Shown: piece by piece, positions 35,318-43,175 of the stretch | Layout: every line of letters begins with the position of its first letter | Numbering within the stretch: position 1 is the first letter of the stretch | Assembly (NCBI GenBank): GCA_041651995.1 | Contig: JBAZID010000005.1 | Span: 111,198 to 175,197 of the forward strand | Direction of reading: 5' to 3' | Length of the DNA stretch: 64,000 bases | From: Sulfuricella sp. | GTDB lineage: Bacteria; Pseudomonadota; Gammaproteobacteria; Burkholderiales; Sulfuricellaceae | Program-made: the position numbers and the translations under genes | The notes under the pieces: model-generated | The model's database searches: none | Seen by the model: the letters and a program-made list of their open reading frames with translations, nothing else | Told to the model about the DNA's origin: nothing

Positions 35318-35746
35318 ATGATGAAAATCACCAAGAAGAAACTGATCGAGGAACTGAACAAGGATCTGGAATGGGAATATGCGGCGGCGGTGCAGTACGT
35401 GCAGCACGCCGCTGCGATCAGCGGTGCACAGTATGATTCGATCCAGAAGGAGCTGATTATCCACTCACAGGAAGAAATGCAGCATGCCGTGATGCTGTCC
35501 GAGCAAATCGATTTTCTCGGCGGCGTACCGACCGTCAATGTCGAGAAGCGCGAGATCTCCAGCGACAGCAAGGAAATGCTGAAACAGGATCTGTGGGGCG
35601 AGGACAATGCCATCAAGCGTTACAAGGAACGCATCGCCCAGGCCGAAGAACTCAGGGAATATGGCCTGCGCCGCGTGCTGGAAGACATCCTGATTCAGGA
35701 AGAAGAACACAAGCGCGACCTGTCGAACGCCATCGTCAACAAGTAA
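35318..35746 (+). CDS. ferritin-like domain protein (bacterioferritin/Dps-like)
   Basis: A 142-residue four-helix protein. The metal ligands of a ferritin-type di-iron site are visible: EWEYAAAVQYVQHA (helix A), HSQEEMQHAVML (ExxH, helix B), then WGEDNAIKRYKERI (helix C) and ILIQEEEHKRDL (ExxH, helix D). It is shorter than typical bacterioferritin (about 155-160) and lacks an obvious haem-ligand methionine near residue 52. Iron storage or oxidation is likely. AAGGAG precedes two adjacent ATGs. It follows a terminator by 40 bases, so it needs its own weak promoter or read-through. Confidence 0.88.
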   Translation: MMKITKKKLIEELNKDLEWEYAAAVQYVQHAAAISGAQYDSIQKELIIHSQEEMQHAVMLSEQIDFLGGVPTVNVEKREISSDSKEMLKQDLWGEDNAIKRYKERIAQAEELREYGLRRVLEDILIQEEEHKRDLSNAIVNK

Positions 35747-35762
35747 ACCTCCTCAGGGATCC

Positions 35763-35785
35763 CCGGCATTCACTCCGGATGCCGG
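35763..35785 (+). terminator. possible terminator hairpin after the ferritin-like gene
   Basis: CCGGCAT (35763-35769) and ATGCCGG (35779-35785) form a seven-pair stem with a nine-base loop, 17 bases after the stop codon. The following sequence is pyrimidine-rich but has no clean T-run. Confidence 0.5.
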
Positions 35786-35863
35786 ACCCTCACTTCCCTC
35801 TTCTCGTCCTTGATTTCAGCAAAACCGCCTCCATCAGAAAATGGTAATATATCTTTATATTGT

Positions 35864-35877
35864 CTTGACCCATATCA
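35864..35877 (+). promoter_or_regulatory. FNR/ANR-like site upstream of the DUF4202 gene
   Basis: TTGACCCATATCAA matches the consensus TTGAT-N4-ATCAA with one difference. It ends 12 bases before the ATG, so binding there would repress or compete with translation start rather than activate from -41.5. The 3' half overlaps the AAGGA ribosome binding site. Confidence 0.45.
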
Positions 35878-35889
35878 AGGATAAGCAAA

Positions 35890-36492
35890 ATGATTTCTGA
35901 TAATGCCCGCTTTGACCTGACCATAGCCAGGTTTGACGCCGCGAATGCGCAAGACCCCAACAAGGAAGTGTTTGAAGGCAAGGAATACCCCAAGGAGCTG
36001 CTCTACTCCCAGCGCATGAGCGACATGCTCAAGCATTTCGCCCCTGACGCGCCAGAACATGTCCAGCTGGCCGTGCGCGCCCAGCACATCTGCCGCTGGA
36101 AAGTTCCGCGCGCAGACTACCCGATGGACAAGCCCGGCTACTATCAATGGCGCACTTATCTGTACAAATTTCACGGCGAGACCGCCGGCGCCATCATGCG
36201 GGAAGCGGGCTATGACGAGGACACGATAGCCAGGCTCCAATCCCTGTTGCGCAAGGAAAAACTCAAGCTCAATCCGGAAACCCAGCTACTCGAGGACGTG
36301 GTGGATCTGACTTTCCTGCAGCATTATCTGGAAGCTTTTGTGCAGAAATACAGCAGCCAGTACGATGAGGAGAAGCTGCTCGACATCGTGCGCAAGACGT
36401 GGAAAAAAATGTCTGAAAAAGGCCATGAAGCAGCGCTGAAACTCGATTTCACGCCAGAAATGCTGGCGGTGGTGCAGAAAGCACTGAACTGA
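35890..36492 (+). CDS. DUF4202 family protein
   Basis: A 200-residue soluble protein. FDLTIARFDAANAQDPN and YSQRMSDMLKHFAPDAPEHV followed by VRAQHICRWKVPRADYPM are the DUF4202 signature; TFLQHYLEAFVQKY is in the C-terminal part. The conserved His/Arg/Asp positions suggest an HD-like hydrolase fold, but no activity is known. The family is common in chemolithotrophic and denitrifying proteobacteria. It is a single gene, with an FNR-like site overlapping its start region, and is convergent with the SseB-like gene. Confidence 0.88.
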   Translation: MISDNARFDLTIARFDAANAQDPNKEVFEGKEYPKELLYSQRMSDMLKHFAPDAPEHVQLAVRAQHICRWKVPRADYPMDKPGYYQWRTYLYKFHGETAGAIMREAGYDEDTIARLQSLLRKEKLKLNPETQLLEDVVDLTFLQHYLEAFVQKYSSQYDEEKLLDIVRKTWKKMSEKGHEAALKLDFTPEMLAVVQKALN

Positions 36493-36514
36493 TTCCCCCC
36501 CCGCCTGCGGAGAT

Positions 36515-36949
36515 TTAGTGCAACTGGGCTTTTTCCTCGGCCAACTGCTGAGACAAGGCCGCCACGGTTTCGGTATCGAGATCGATTCCCACATCCCAGC
36601 CCGGATTGATGGTCACGCCGGCACCCGCATCGATGTGCTCCAGAACCCAGCGAAAATCTGCCAGCAAGCCGCCGCCGAACCTGGGAAATTCTTCCATCAC
36701 CACCTTGGCCCGCTCCGGACTGCTGAACAGTACCAGCACATGGACCCCTTCCTCAGCCTGCACCACCAGCGGGCGGGCATGAACGGAGCGCTGAAAACCC
36801 TGGATACCTGATTCTTCATCTTCCACCGGCATGAACACCTGATCATCCAGCAAGCCGCCGATCAGATCATCCACATCCAGCTCACCATTCGCCGCTGCCA
36901 GCAGCTTCTGCTCAAGATCGTTCTTGGGCTCAAAAATCTCGTCACTCAT
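36515..36949 (-). CDS. SseB-like protein
   Basis: A 144-residue acidic protein started at MSDEIFEPKNDLEQKLLAA (36949; GGAGA upstream). LLDDQVFMPVEDEE, then VVQAEEGVHVLVLFSSPERAKVVMEEFP and GVTINPGWDVGIDLD match the SseB N-terminal domain found in many cytoplasmic proteins of unknown role. Only one such domain is present. There is no link to type III secretion here; the name comes from similarity only. Confidence 0.75.
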   Translation of the reverse strand: MSDEIFEPKNDLEQKLLAAANGELDVDDLIGGLLDDQVFMPVEDEESGIQGFQRSVHARPLVVQAEEGVHVLVLFSSPERAKVVMEEFPRFGGGLLADFRWVLEHIDAGAGVTINPGWDVGIDLDTETVAALSQQLAEEKAQLH

Positions 36950-37008
36950 GTTGTTTCTCCGCAATTCGCATCAGGCCGCATTCTAACCTGCCAGCGCCGT
37001 CAACCCAC

Positions 37009-38022
37009 CTATAATCTGCTTGCCACCAGCGCCGCGCCCATCAATCCCACTTTCGGATTCATGACCACGCGCAGCGGAATGCTCTGCATCAAGCCTGAAA
37101 AACGCCCCTTGTCGTTGAAGGCACGCACGAAGCCGCCGCCATTGAGTTTGGCCATGATTTTGGGCGCGATGCCACCCGCCACGTAAACGCCACCCCTGGC
37201 CAGCGTGGTGAGCGCCAGGTTGCCGGCCTGCGCCCCGTAGATGGCGGCAAACATGTCGAGCGCCCGAACGGCCGCGGGGTCGCGGCCCGCGATCCCGAAT
37301 TCAGAAATGGCTGCCGCCGGGTCGCACTCCAGCATGGCCCGGCGCAGTGCGGCCGTGGCTGTTTCCAGCCCGCTCCCGGCCAGATATTCAAAAATCTTCA
37401 CCAGGCCATCCCCCGAGAGAATGCGCTCATAGGAAACATGGCCAAAAATGGGCCGCAGGTAACGCAAAAGACCGTCCTGCTCTTCATCGGCAGGCGCAAA
37501 ATCCACGTGCCCCCCTTCGGAAGGCAAGGCCTGATAGTGGCCGTCCCGCCACACCAGAATGCCCTCGCCCAGGCCGGTTCCGGCGCCCAGCACGGCGCGC
37601 GTGCCGCGCAGTTCGGGCACCCCTTCCTGCAGAGCGGTCACGTCACCTTCCTGCAGCGCCTCGATCCCACAGCCCACGGCAGTAAAATCATTGATCAGTC
37701 TGACATCGGCAATGCCGAATTCGGCGCCCACCGCGTCTGCGTGGATCGTCCAGGCGAGGTTGGTGACTTTTGCGCCTTGCCCATGAATCGGGCCGGCCAC
37801 GCCGAAACAGGCCGCATCCACCGGCCGCGCGTCGGCGGCATGAAGCGCCGCCGTGCGCATGAATTCCCCCAGCAGCGAGCTGAAATCAGCATGGGCGGCA
37901 CTGTCGAAGCGGCGCTCGCAGATGACGTGAAAAGCACCCTGCCGCACCGCCGCCAGTTGCAGCAGCGTTTTGGTGCCGCCAATATCCCCTGCCAGGATCA
38001 GTCTTTCCACGCCTACCACCAT
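37009..38022 (-). CDS. glk: glucokinase
   Basis: A 337-residue ROK/hexokinase-fold enzyme of bacterial glucokinase type. LILAGDIGGTKTLLQLAAV is the phosphate-binding loop; CFGVAGPI, LINDFTAVGCGIEAL and GAGTGLGEGILVW follow, and PSEGGHVDFAP carries the glucose-binding motif. It phosphorylates glucose with ATP. The ATG at 38022 lies inside the end of corA (10-base overlap); a GTG four codons later is an alternative. With glgP nearby it may serve glycogen breakdown. Confidence 0.93.
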   Translation of the reverse strand: MVVGVERLILAGDIGGTKTLLQLAAVRQGAFHVICERRFDSAAHADFSSLLGEFMRTAALHAADARPVDAACFGVAGPIHGQGAKVTNLAWTIHADAVGAEFGIADVRLINDFTAVGCGIEALQEGDVTALQEGVPELRGTRAVLGAGTGLGEGILVWRDGHYQALPSEGGHVDFAPADEEQDGLLRYLRPIFGHVSYERILSGDGLVKIFEYLAGSGLETATAALRRAMLECDPAAAISEFGIAGRDPAAVRALDMFAAIYGAQAGNLALTTLARGGVYVAGGIAPKIMAKLNGGGFVRAFNDKGRFSGLMQSIPLRVVMNPKVGLMGAALVASRL

Positions 38023-39083
38023 TTCTTTTTCTTGAAATACACCACCATGCCCAGCGCGACACCCATCATCACGATCCAGGACAGCAGATAGCCGTATTGC
38101 CACTCCAACTCCGGCATATTTTTGAAATTCATGCCATACACCCCGGCAATCCAGGTCAGCGGGATGAAAATGGTCGCAATCACGGTGAGCACCTTCATCA
38201 CGGCGTTGGTGCGGTTGCTGATGCTGGAGAGATAAATATCCAGCATGCCGGAAAGCATGTCGCGGAAAGTCTCGACGGTGTCAATCACCTGAATGGTGTG
38301 ATCGTATATATCCCGCAGGTAGTAACCGGTTTCCTCGCGAATCAGGGCCGAATCACGGCGCTGCATGCCGCTCACCACTTCGCGCAGGGGCCATACCGAT
38401 TTGCGCAGGTAGATCATCTCGCGTTTCAGGTTGTGGATCAGGTGCAAGGTTTCCGGACCGGGGTCGCTGATCAGGGTTTCTTCCAGCAATTCGACACGCT
38501 CGCCGATTGTTTCCAGAATGATGAAATAATTGTCCACCACTGCGTCGATCAGCGAATAGACGAGATAATCCGCGCCCAGCTTGCGCGTCTGCCCCTTAGC
38601 GCTGCGGATGCGGGTGCGCACCGGCTCGAACACATCGCCCTTGGCCCCTTCCTGGATGGAAAGCACGAAATTTTCGCCCAGGATCAGGCTCACCTGCTCG
38701 GAACTGATTTCACCGCTCTCCTTTTCATGACTCAGCATGCGCAGCACGATATACAGATAGTCGCCGTAATCCTCGATCTTGGGACGCTGGTCGGTATTGA
38801 GGATATCCTCCATCACCAGCGGATGCAGGCCGAAACAGAGGCCGATTTTTTCCAGTGCCTGAATGTCATGCACCCCTTCGATATCGACCCAGCTTACGCT
38901 CGGCTTGTTGCGCAAGCTGATGCACTGATCGAGATCGGTCAAAGTGGCTTCGCTGCAATTTTGCTCATCGTAATCCAGCACTGAAACCGATATGGCGCTG
39001 GTTTTTTTCTCCCCGATATGGACCAGGGTGCCAGGCGGCAAGCCTGCCTTTTTCGAACGTTTTTTAAGTGCGTATCGAGCCAT
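38013..39083 (-). CDS. corA: magnesium/cobalt transporter CorA
   Basis: A 356-residue protein with the CorA plan: a long cytoplasmic N-terminal domain, a basic helix and two C-terminal spans. The first ends in the diagnostic YGMNFKNMPELEW (GMN motif). HPLVMEDILNTDQRPKIEDYGDYLYIVLRM is the conserved N-terminal block. It forms a pentameric divalent-cation channel. It overlaps the preceding GGDEF/EAL gene by 20 bases and the following glk by 10. Confidence 0.95.
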   Translation of the reverse strand: MARYALKKRSKKAGLPPGTLVHIGEKKTSAISVSVLDYDEQNCSEATLTDLDQCISLRNKPSVSWVDIEGVHDIQALEKIGLCFGLHPLVMEDILNTDQRPKIEDYGDYLYIVLRMLSHEKESGEISSEQVSLILGENFVLSIQEGAKGDVFEPVRTRIRSAKGQTRKLGADYLVYSLIDAVVDNYFIILETIGERVELLEETLISDPGPETLHLIHNLKREMIYLRKSVWPLREVVSGMQRRDSALIREETGYYLRDIYDHTIQVIDTVETFRDMLSGMLDIYLSSISNRTNAVMKVLTVIATIFIPLTWIAGVYGMNFKNMPELEWQYGYLLSWIVMMGVALGMVVYFKKKKWW

Positions 39084-41445
39084 AGTGCATACCCTCCATT
39101 GGTGCCGGCATATGGATTCCGTAGCCCTGGGCGTAATCCACCCCCAGCACCGCCAGCTTCTCGATCAGTTCAGGGTCCTCGACAAACTCCGCCACGGTCT
39201 CGATACCCATCACGCCGGCGATGCGGGCAATCGCCTCCACCATGGCATGATTGATCAGGTTCTGATCCATGTCCCGCACGAAAGCACCATCAATTTTCAG
39301 ATAGTGAACCGGGAGATCCCTGAGATAGGCAAAAGACGACATGCCGCTGCCGAAATCATCGAGTGCAAAACGGCAGCCCAGGCTGGAAAGTTCGCGCATG
39401 AACTGCGAGACTTTTCCAAGATTGGCAATGGCGGAAGTTTCGGTGATTTCCAGACACAGTGCCTGAGGGGGCATACCGTAATGCTCGAGCTGCTCCTTGA
39501 GAAAATCCGGGAACATCTCATCGTTAAGGCTGGTGGCGGAGAGATTCACCGCGCACAGAATCGGGAATGGCTCATTCCTGCCCTTGCATTCCTGCCACAA
39601 ACGCCGCCACGCCTCGCCACGGGATCGGAACAGGGTGCGAATCACCCAGCGATCCACGGTCGGCATCAGGTTATAACGTTCGGCTGCGGGAATGAAGACC
39701 CCGGGCGGAATGACCTTGCCCTTCTCATCCACCATGCGCAGCAGCACCTCGAAGTGCTGCTGGTCCCGCCGGCGCTGCGACACCGCAACAATTTCCTGAA
39801 AATAAAGGCGGAAACGATCCTCTTCGAAAGCCTTGGTGATGCGTGAAATCCACTGCATTTCACCATGGCGCCGGGCCAGTTCGGTATCATTTTCCAGGTA
39901 GGCATGGACGCGATTGCGCCCCCCTTCCTTGGCGGCGTAACAAGCGGCATCCGCATTGCTCATCACAGCGGCAAGGTCGCCGCTGGAAGAATTCACCTCC
40001 ACCAGGCCGATACTGACACCCACTTCAAAGACCTTGTCCTGCCAGATAAAGCGGAACTTCTGCACCCCCTCGCGCACCTCATTGGCAAGGCGCAGCGCCG
40101 GTTCGAGCGCGCAATTGTAAAGCAGCATGCCGAACTCGTCGCCACCCAGGCGCGCCACCACGTCCGATTCACGGCCACGCCCTATGAACACGGATACCAG
40201 CTGGCGCAGCAATTCGTCGCCGGCCATGTGACCGCAAGTATCGTTAACCACCTTGAACTGGTCCAGATCCATGAACAGCACGGCATGATGCTTTCCATCG
40301 ATCGCGGCGCTATCGATCAGGCCATTTAGCAGACGCTCGAATTCGCGCCGGTTGGCCAGCCCGGTCAGGGCGTCATGGCTTGCCTGCCAGGACAGCTGAT
40401 TGGCCATCTGGCGTGCCTGGGATACATCGTGGAACACCACCACCACACCGATCACTTCTCCGGTACGGTTGCAGATCGGCGACAGACGATCCTCGATCAC
40501 GAACTCATGTCTATCGCCACGCCGCACCAGCAGGGAATGGCTTTTCAACCCAACGGCCTGACCGTCCGGCAGGGTATAGCTGGCAAGGTGCGAAATCTGC
40601 TCGCGCGTCGCCTCATCCAGCACGTAAAACACTTCGCGCAGCGATTTGCCACGTGCCTCCGCAAGCGGCCAGCCGGTCAGGGTCTCGGCCACGGTATTCA
40701 GATAATCAACCTGCCCCTGGCTGTTGGTAGTAATGACCGCATCGCCGATCGAATGCAGCGTGACCTGCGCCAATTCCTTTTCCTGAAACAGCGCATCCTC
40801 GATCGCCCGCGTGCGTCCGATAACGTAGGATGCGATCCACAGTGCCAGCACCACTGCGGTCGCTCCGCTCAGCAACATGAACAGCGTGGCAAAACGGAAT
40901 TCCTCATCGGCGGATGAAACGGCCTGACGTGCCAAACCGCGCTGCATGTCGATCAAACGGGAATACAACTTGAAAATCTCACCCTGCACCGGAATGACTT
41001 TCTGCAGCAAGGTGCGATTCGCGCTGGCAATTTCTCCCTGCGCAACGAAAAGTTCCACTTCTTCCTGGGATTTTGAAGCCTGGCCGATCAGCCGCAGGGT
41101 ATCGCGCAGCGCTTCGCGTTCCACCGGGCCGAGCGGCATCTCCTCAAGCTGCGCGCGCGCCTTTACAAACTCATTGGCCAGTGACTTGTAGCGCTGGTAA
41201 GCCTCATCTTTTTCAAACGGATCTTCCAGCATGGTCATGGCATACAGGTTGATCACCCGCTCGCGCGCCACGGTGCGCATGGTGGACACCAGCTCGGTCT
41301 GGACATTGTGCTTGTTCACAATGGATTCCAGTTCGCCCTTGATGGCATACATGCGGGAAATACCGATAAAGGTGAGCGTCAGCATCAGCGCCACCGCAAC
41401 GCCAAAACCGAAAGCGATGATGAATTTTGAATTCTTTTTAAGCAC
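39064..41445 (-). CDS. membrane PAS-GGDEF-EAL protein
   Basis: A 793-residue protein. Spans lie at about 9-30 and 190-212 around a helical periplasmic domain (ELVSTMRTVARERVINLYAMTM) like chemoreceptor four-helix sensors. A PAS domain (about 225-345) is followed by GGDEF (350-515; RLGGDEFGMLLY intact) and EAL (525-785). The EAL motif reads EVLLRM, and LEITETSAI, DDFGSGMSSFAYLRDLPVHYLKIDG follow; EVL variants often remain able to bind or cleave c-di-GMP. It follows the parA-like gene by 48 bases and overlaps corA, so signalling and Mg transport genes share a transcript. Confidence 0.93.
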   Translation of the reverse strand: MLKKNSKFIIAFGFGVAVALMLTLTFIGISRMYAIKGELESIVNKHNVQTELVSTMRTVARERVINLYAMTMLEDPFEKDEAYQRYKSLANEFVKARAQLEEMPLGPVEREALRDTLRLIGQASKSQEEVELFVAQGEIASANRTLLQKVIPVQGEIFKLYSRLIDMQRGLARQAVSSADEEFRFATLFMLLSGATAVVLALWIASYVIGRTRAIEDALFQEKELAQVTLHSIGDAVITTNSQGQVDYLNTVAETLTGWPLAEARGKSLREVFYVLDEATREQISHLASYTLPDGQAVGLKSHSLLVRRGDRHEFVIEDRLSPICNRTGEVIGVVVVFHDVSQARQMANQLSWQASHDALTGLANRREFERLLNGLIDSAAIDGKHHAVLFMDLDQFKVVNDTCGHMAGDELLRQLVSVFIGRGRESDVVARLGGDEFGMLLYNCALEPALRLANEVREGVQKFRFIWQDKVFEVGVSIGLVEVNSSSGDLAAVMSNADAACYAAKEGGRNRVHAYLENDTELARRHGEMQWISRITKAFEEDRFRLYFQEIVAVSQRRRDQQHFEVLLRMVDEKGKVIPPGVFIPAAERYNLMPTVDRWVIRTLFRSRGEAWRRLWQECKGRNEPFPILCAVNLSATSLNDEMFPDFLKEQLEHYGMPPQALCLEITETSAIANLGKVSQFMRELSSLGCRFALDDFGSGMSSFAYLRDLPVHYLKIDGAFVRDMDQNLINHAMVEAIARIAGVMGIETVAEFVEDPELIEKLAVLGVDYAQGYGIHMPAPMEGMHYGSIRT

Positions 41446-41493
41446 TGGCTACTGCTTAAACACCGGTCAGAGAGAACAATCTGGCGCGGAACA

Positions 41494-42258
41494 TCAGAGG
41501 AATCCCGCCGCCGCCAGCTCGGTGATCAGGGCATCATAATCCTTCGCTCCCTGGCTATGCGGTGCATGGGCAAAAACATCCTTGTTGTAGGCGGGGCTTT
41601 CCGCCAGGCTGACATTTTCTGAAATATGGGTGGTACATAGTTCGTTACCGAAGCGCTCGCGCAATTGTTCCGTAATTTCACGAGACATGCGGCGGCGTGC
41701 ATCGTAACGGGTCACCACATAGCGGCGCTCGATACGCTTTTTCACCACATGCTCCAGTGCCTTGAGCGTGCTCTCCAGCTGGAATGCGCCTTTGGCCGAA
41801 AGAAAATCCGCCGAGACCGGCACCAGCACCTTGCCCGAAGCAAAAATGGCATTAAGCGACAGCACATTGAGCATGGGGCAGCAATCGATCACGATCGGCG
41901 CGCCCTCCTGTTCCAGCATTTCTTCCTCAAGCGCGGTTTTGAGGCGCATGACCGATTTCAGCCCCTTGCCGTGAAGCGCGTCAACCTTGGACAACTCCAT
42001 GTGCGATGGAATGATGTTGCCGCCGGGCGGAAATTTTCTCACCAGATCGGACAGGGGGCGCGACTGGGCATAAAAACCGAACATGCTGTCCGCGCCCGAG
42101 GCTACCGGCACATCGCCGATAATCGTCAGGTGTGCCTGCGGATCGAGATCGATCGCCAGCGGGTCCAGCCCGCCACGCGCCAGGGCCGCGGCCAGATTAA
42201 GGCTGGTAGTGGTCTTGCCGACTCCGCCCTTTTGATTGAATACCGCAATAATTGTCAT
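41494..42258 (-). CDS. ParA/MinD family ATPase without a ParB partner
   Basis: A 254-residue deviant Walker ATPase: VFNQKGGVGKTTTSLNLAAAL (P-loop with the signature lysine), IDLDPQAHLT and PIVIDCCPML. No ParB gene is adjacent, so it is not an obvious chromosome segregation pair. Orphan ParA proteins can position chemoreceptors, carboxysomes or cellulose machinery. It is first of a likely parA-EAL-corA-glk operon. It is divergent from the FKBP gene, with about 90 bases between. Confidence 0.9.
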   Translation of the reverse strand: MTIIAVFNQKGGVGKTTTSLNLAAALARGGLDPLAIDLDPQAHLTIIGDVPVASGADSMFGFYAQSRPLSDLVRKFPPGGNIIPSHMELSKVDALHGKGLKSVMRLKTALEEEMLEQEGAPIVIDCCPMLNVLSLNAIFASGKVLVPVSADFLSAKGAFQLESTLKALEHVVKKRIERRYVVTRYDARRRMSREITEQLRERFGNELCTTHISENVSLAESPAYNKDVFAHAPHSQGAKDYDALITELAAAGFL

Positions 42259-42350
42259 GATCCCTGAATCCTAAAGGATTTTGCCCGCGTTCGGCAAGAT
42301 TACTGCGCTCTGGCATAATGGGCGCTTTTTCATCCCAAAGGGAGATTTTC

Positions 42351-42695
42351 ATGTCTGAAACCACCACCGGAAACGGCCTGATTTACGAAGACATCACGCC
42401 GGGTGAAGGCACCGAGGCCACCGCTGGCCGCATGGTATCGGTACACTACACCGGCTGGCTGACCGACGGCAGCAAGTTCGATTCCAGCAAGGACCGTAAC
42501 GACCCCTTCACCTTCCCGCTCGGCGCCGGCCATGTCATCAAGGGCTGGGATGAAGGCGTGCGGGGCATGAAGGAAGGCGGCGTGCGCAAGCTCACGATTC
42601 CTCCTCAGTTGGGTTACGGTGCCCGTGGCGCGGGTGGTGTGATCCCTCCCAACGCCACATTGGTATTTGAGGTGGAATTACTAAAGGTGCTTTGA
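42351..42695 (+). CDS. FKBP-type peptidyl-prolyl isomerase
   Basis: A 114-residue single-domain FKBP started at MSETTTGNGLIYED (GGGAG upstream). VHYTGWLTDGSKFDSS, FTFPLGAGHVIKGWDEGV and GYGARGAGGVIPPNATLVFEVELL include the usual aromatic active-site residues. No signal peptide, so cytoplasmic. Its last 104 bases are also read on the other strand by the DUF3301 gene. Confidence 0.94.
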   Translation: MSETTTGNGLIYEDITPGEGTEATAGRMVSVHYTGWLTDGSKFDSSKDRNDPFTFPLGAGHVIKGWDEGVRGMKEGGVRKLTIPPQLGYGARGAGGVIPPNATLVFEVELLKVL

Positions 42696-42999
42696 CTTCA
42701 AGAAAGCGCTTTTCCAGATCCAGGGTTTCCACCTCGCGCCCCAGCATCACCACCATGCCTTTGAGCCGGTTATCGCCGGTGTCTGAAAATTCAAAGCGGT
42801 AGGTGCGGCGGAGCTTGAGGTGGCCCCAGCCATCCCGGCCAAAGCCCAGCCCGGAAAAGGCCACCGTATCATCGAGAAACTGAACACCTTCCTCGCGGCA
42901 GGCCCGCTTGCCTGTCAGTTCCGCCTGCTCCCGTGCCGCCATGCTGTCGATCCAGAACCAGCCGAGGACGAGAAAAAATATGATCAGGAATAACTCCAT
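42592..42999 (-). CDS. DUF3301 family membrane-anchored protein
   Basis: A 135-residue protein with one N-terminal span (LFLIIFFLVLGWFWIDSM). ACREEGVQFLDDTVAF and LKLRRTYRFEFSDTGDNRLKG match DUF3301, whose function is unknown. Family members normally end soon after the LGREVETLDLE segment. Here the frame runs on for about 35 residues (from EVKAPLVIPP) that are antisense to the FKBP gene, ending in a stop at 42592. The extension is probably a by-product of a lost stop codon. Confidence 0.75.
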   Translation of the reverse strand: MELFLIIFFLVLGWFWIDSMAAREQAELTGKRACREEGVQFLDDTVAFSGLGFGRDGWGHLKLRRTYRFEFSDTGDNRLKGMVVMLGREVETLDLEKRFLEVKAPLVIPPQIPMWRWEGSHHPRHGHRNPTEEES

Positions 43000-43022
43000 C
43001 ACCCAAAAAACCTCAGTTCGAT

Positions 43023-43151
43023 AACCACGGAGGGCACGGAGAACACAGAGAAAGGCAGTTTGCGGAAATTTATGACCTCACCCAACAGGTGATTGCCAAA
43101 TATCATGCTATCTATTGTTTTTTCTCCGTGTTCTCCGTGAACTCCGTGGTT
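43023..43151. repeat. CACGGAG-armed inverted repeat, copy E
   Basis: The left arm AACCACGGAG, GGCACGGAG, AACACAGAG starts at 43023 (one mismatch in the third unit). The right arm CTCCGTG, TTCTCCGTG, AACTCCGTGGTT ends at 43151. The interior shares GACCTCACCCAAC, TTGCCAAAT and ATCATG with copy C (inverted) and part of copy A. It lies between the LonB-like and DUF3301 genes. Confidence 0.9.
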
Positions 43152-43175
43152 AACCGCTTTTTTCAGGATCATTTT

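Noticed and set aside
41494..42258. Plasmid or integrated element origin suggested by the ParA-like gene
   Set aside because: No ParB, parS-like iterons or replication gene nearby; base composition matches the neighbours.
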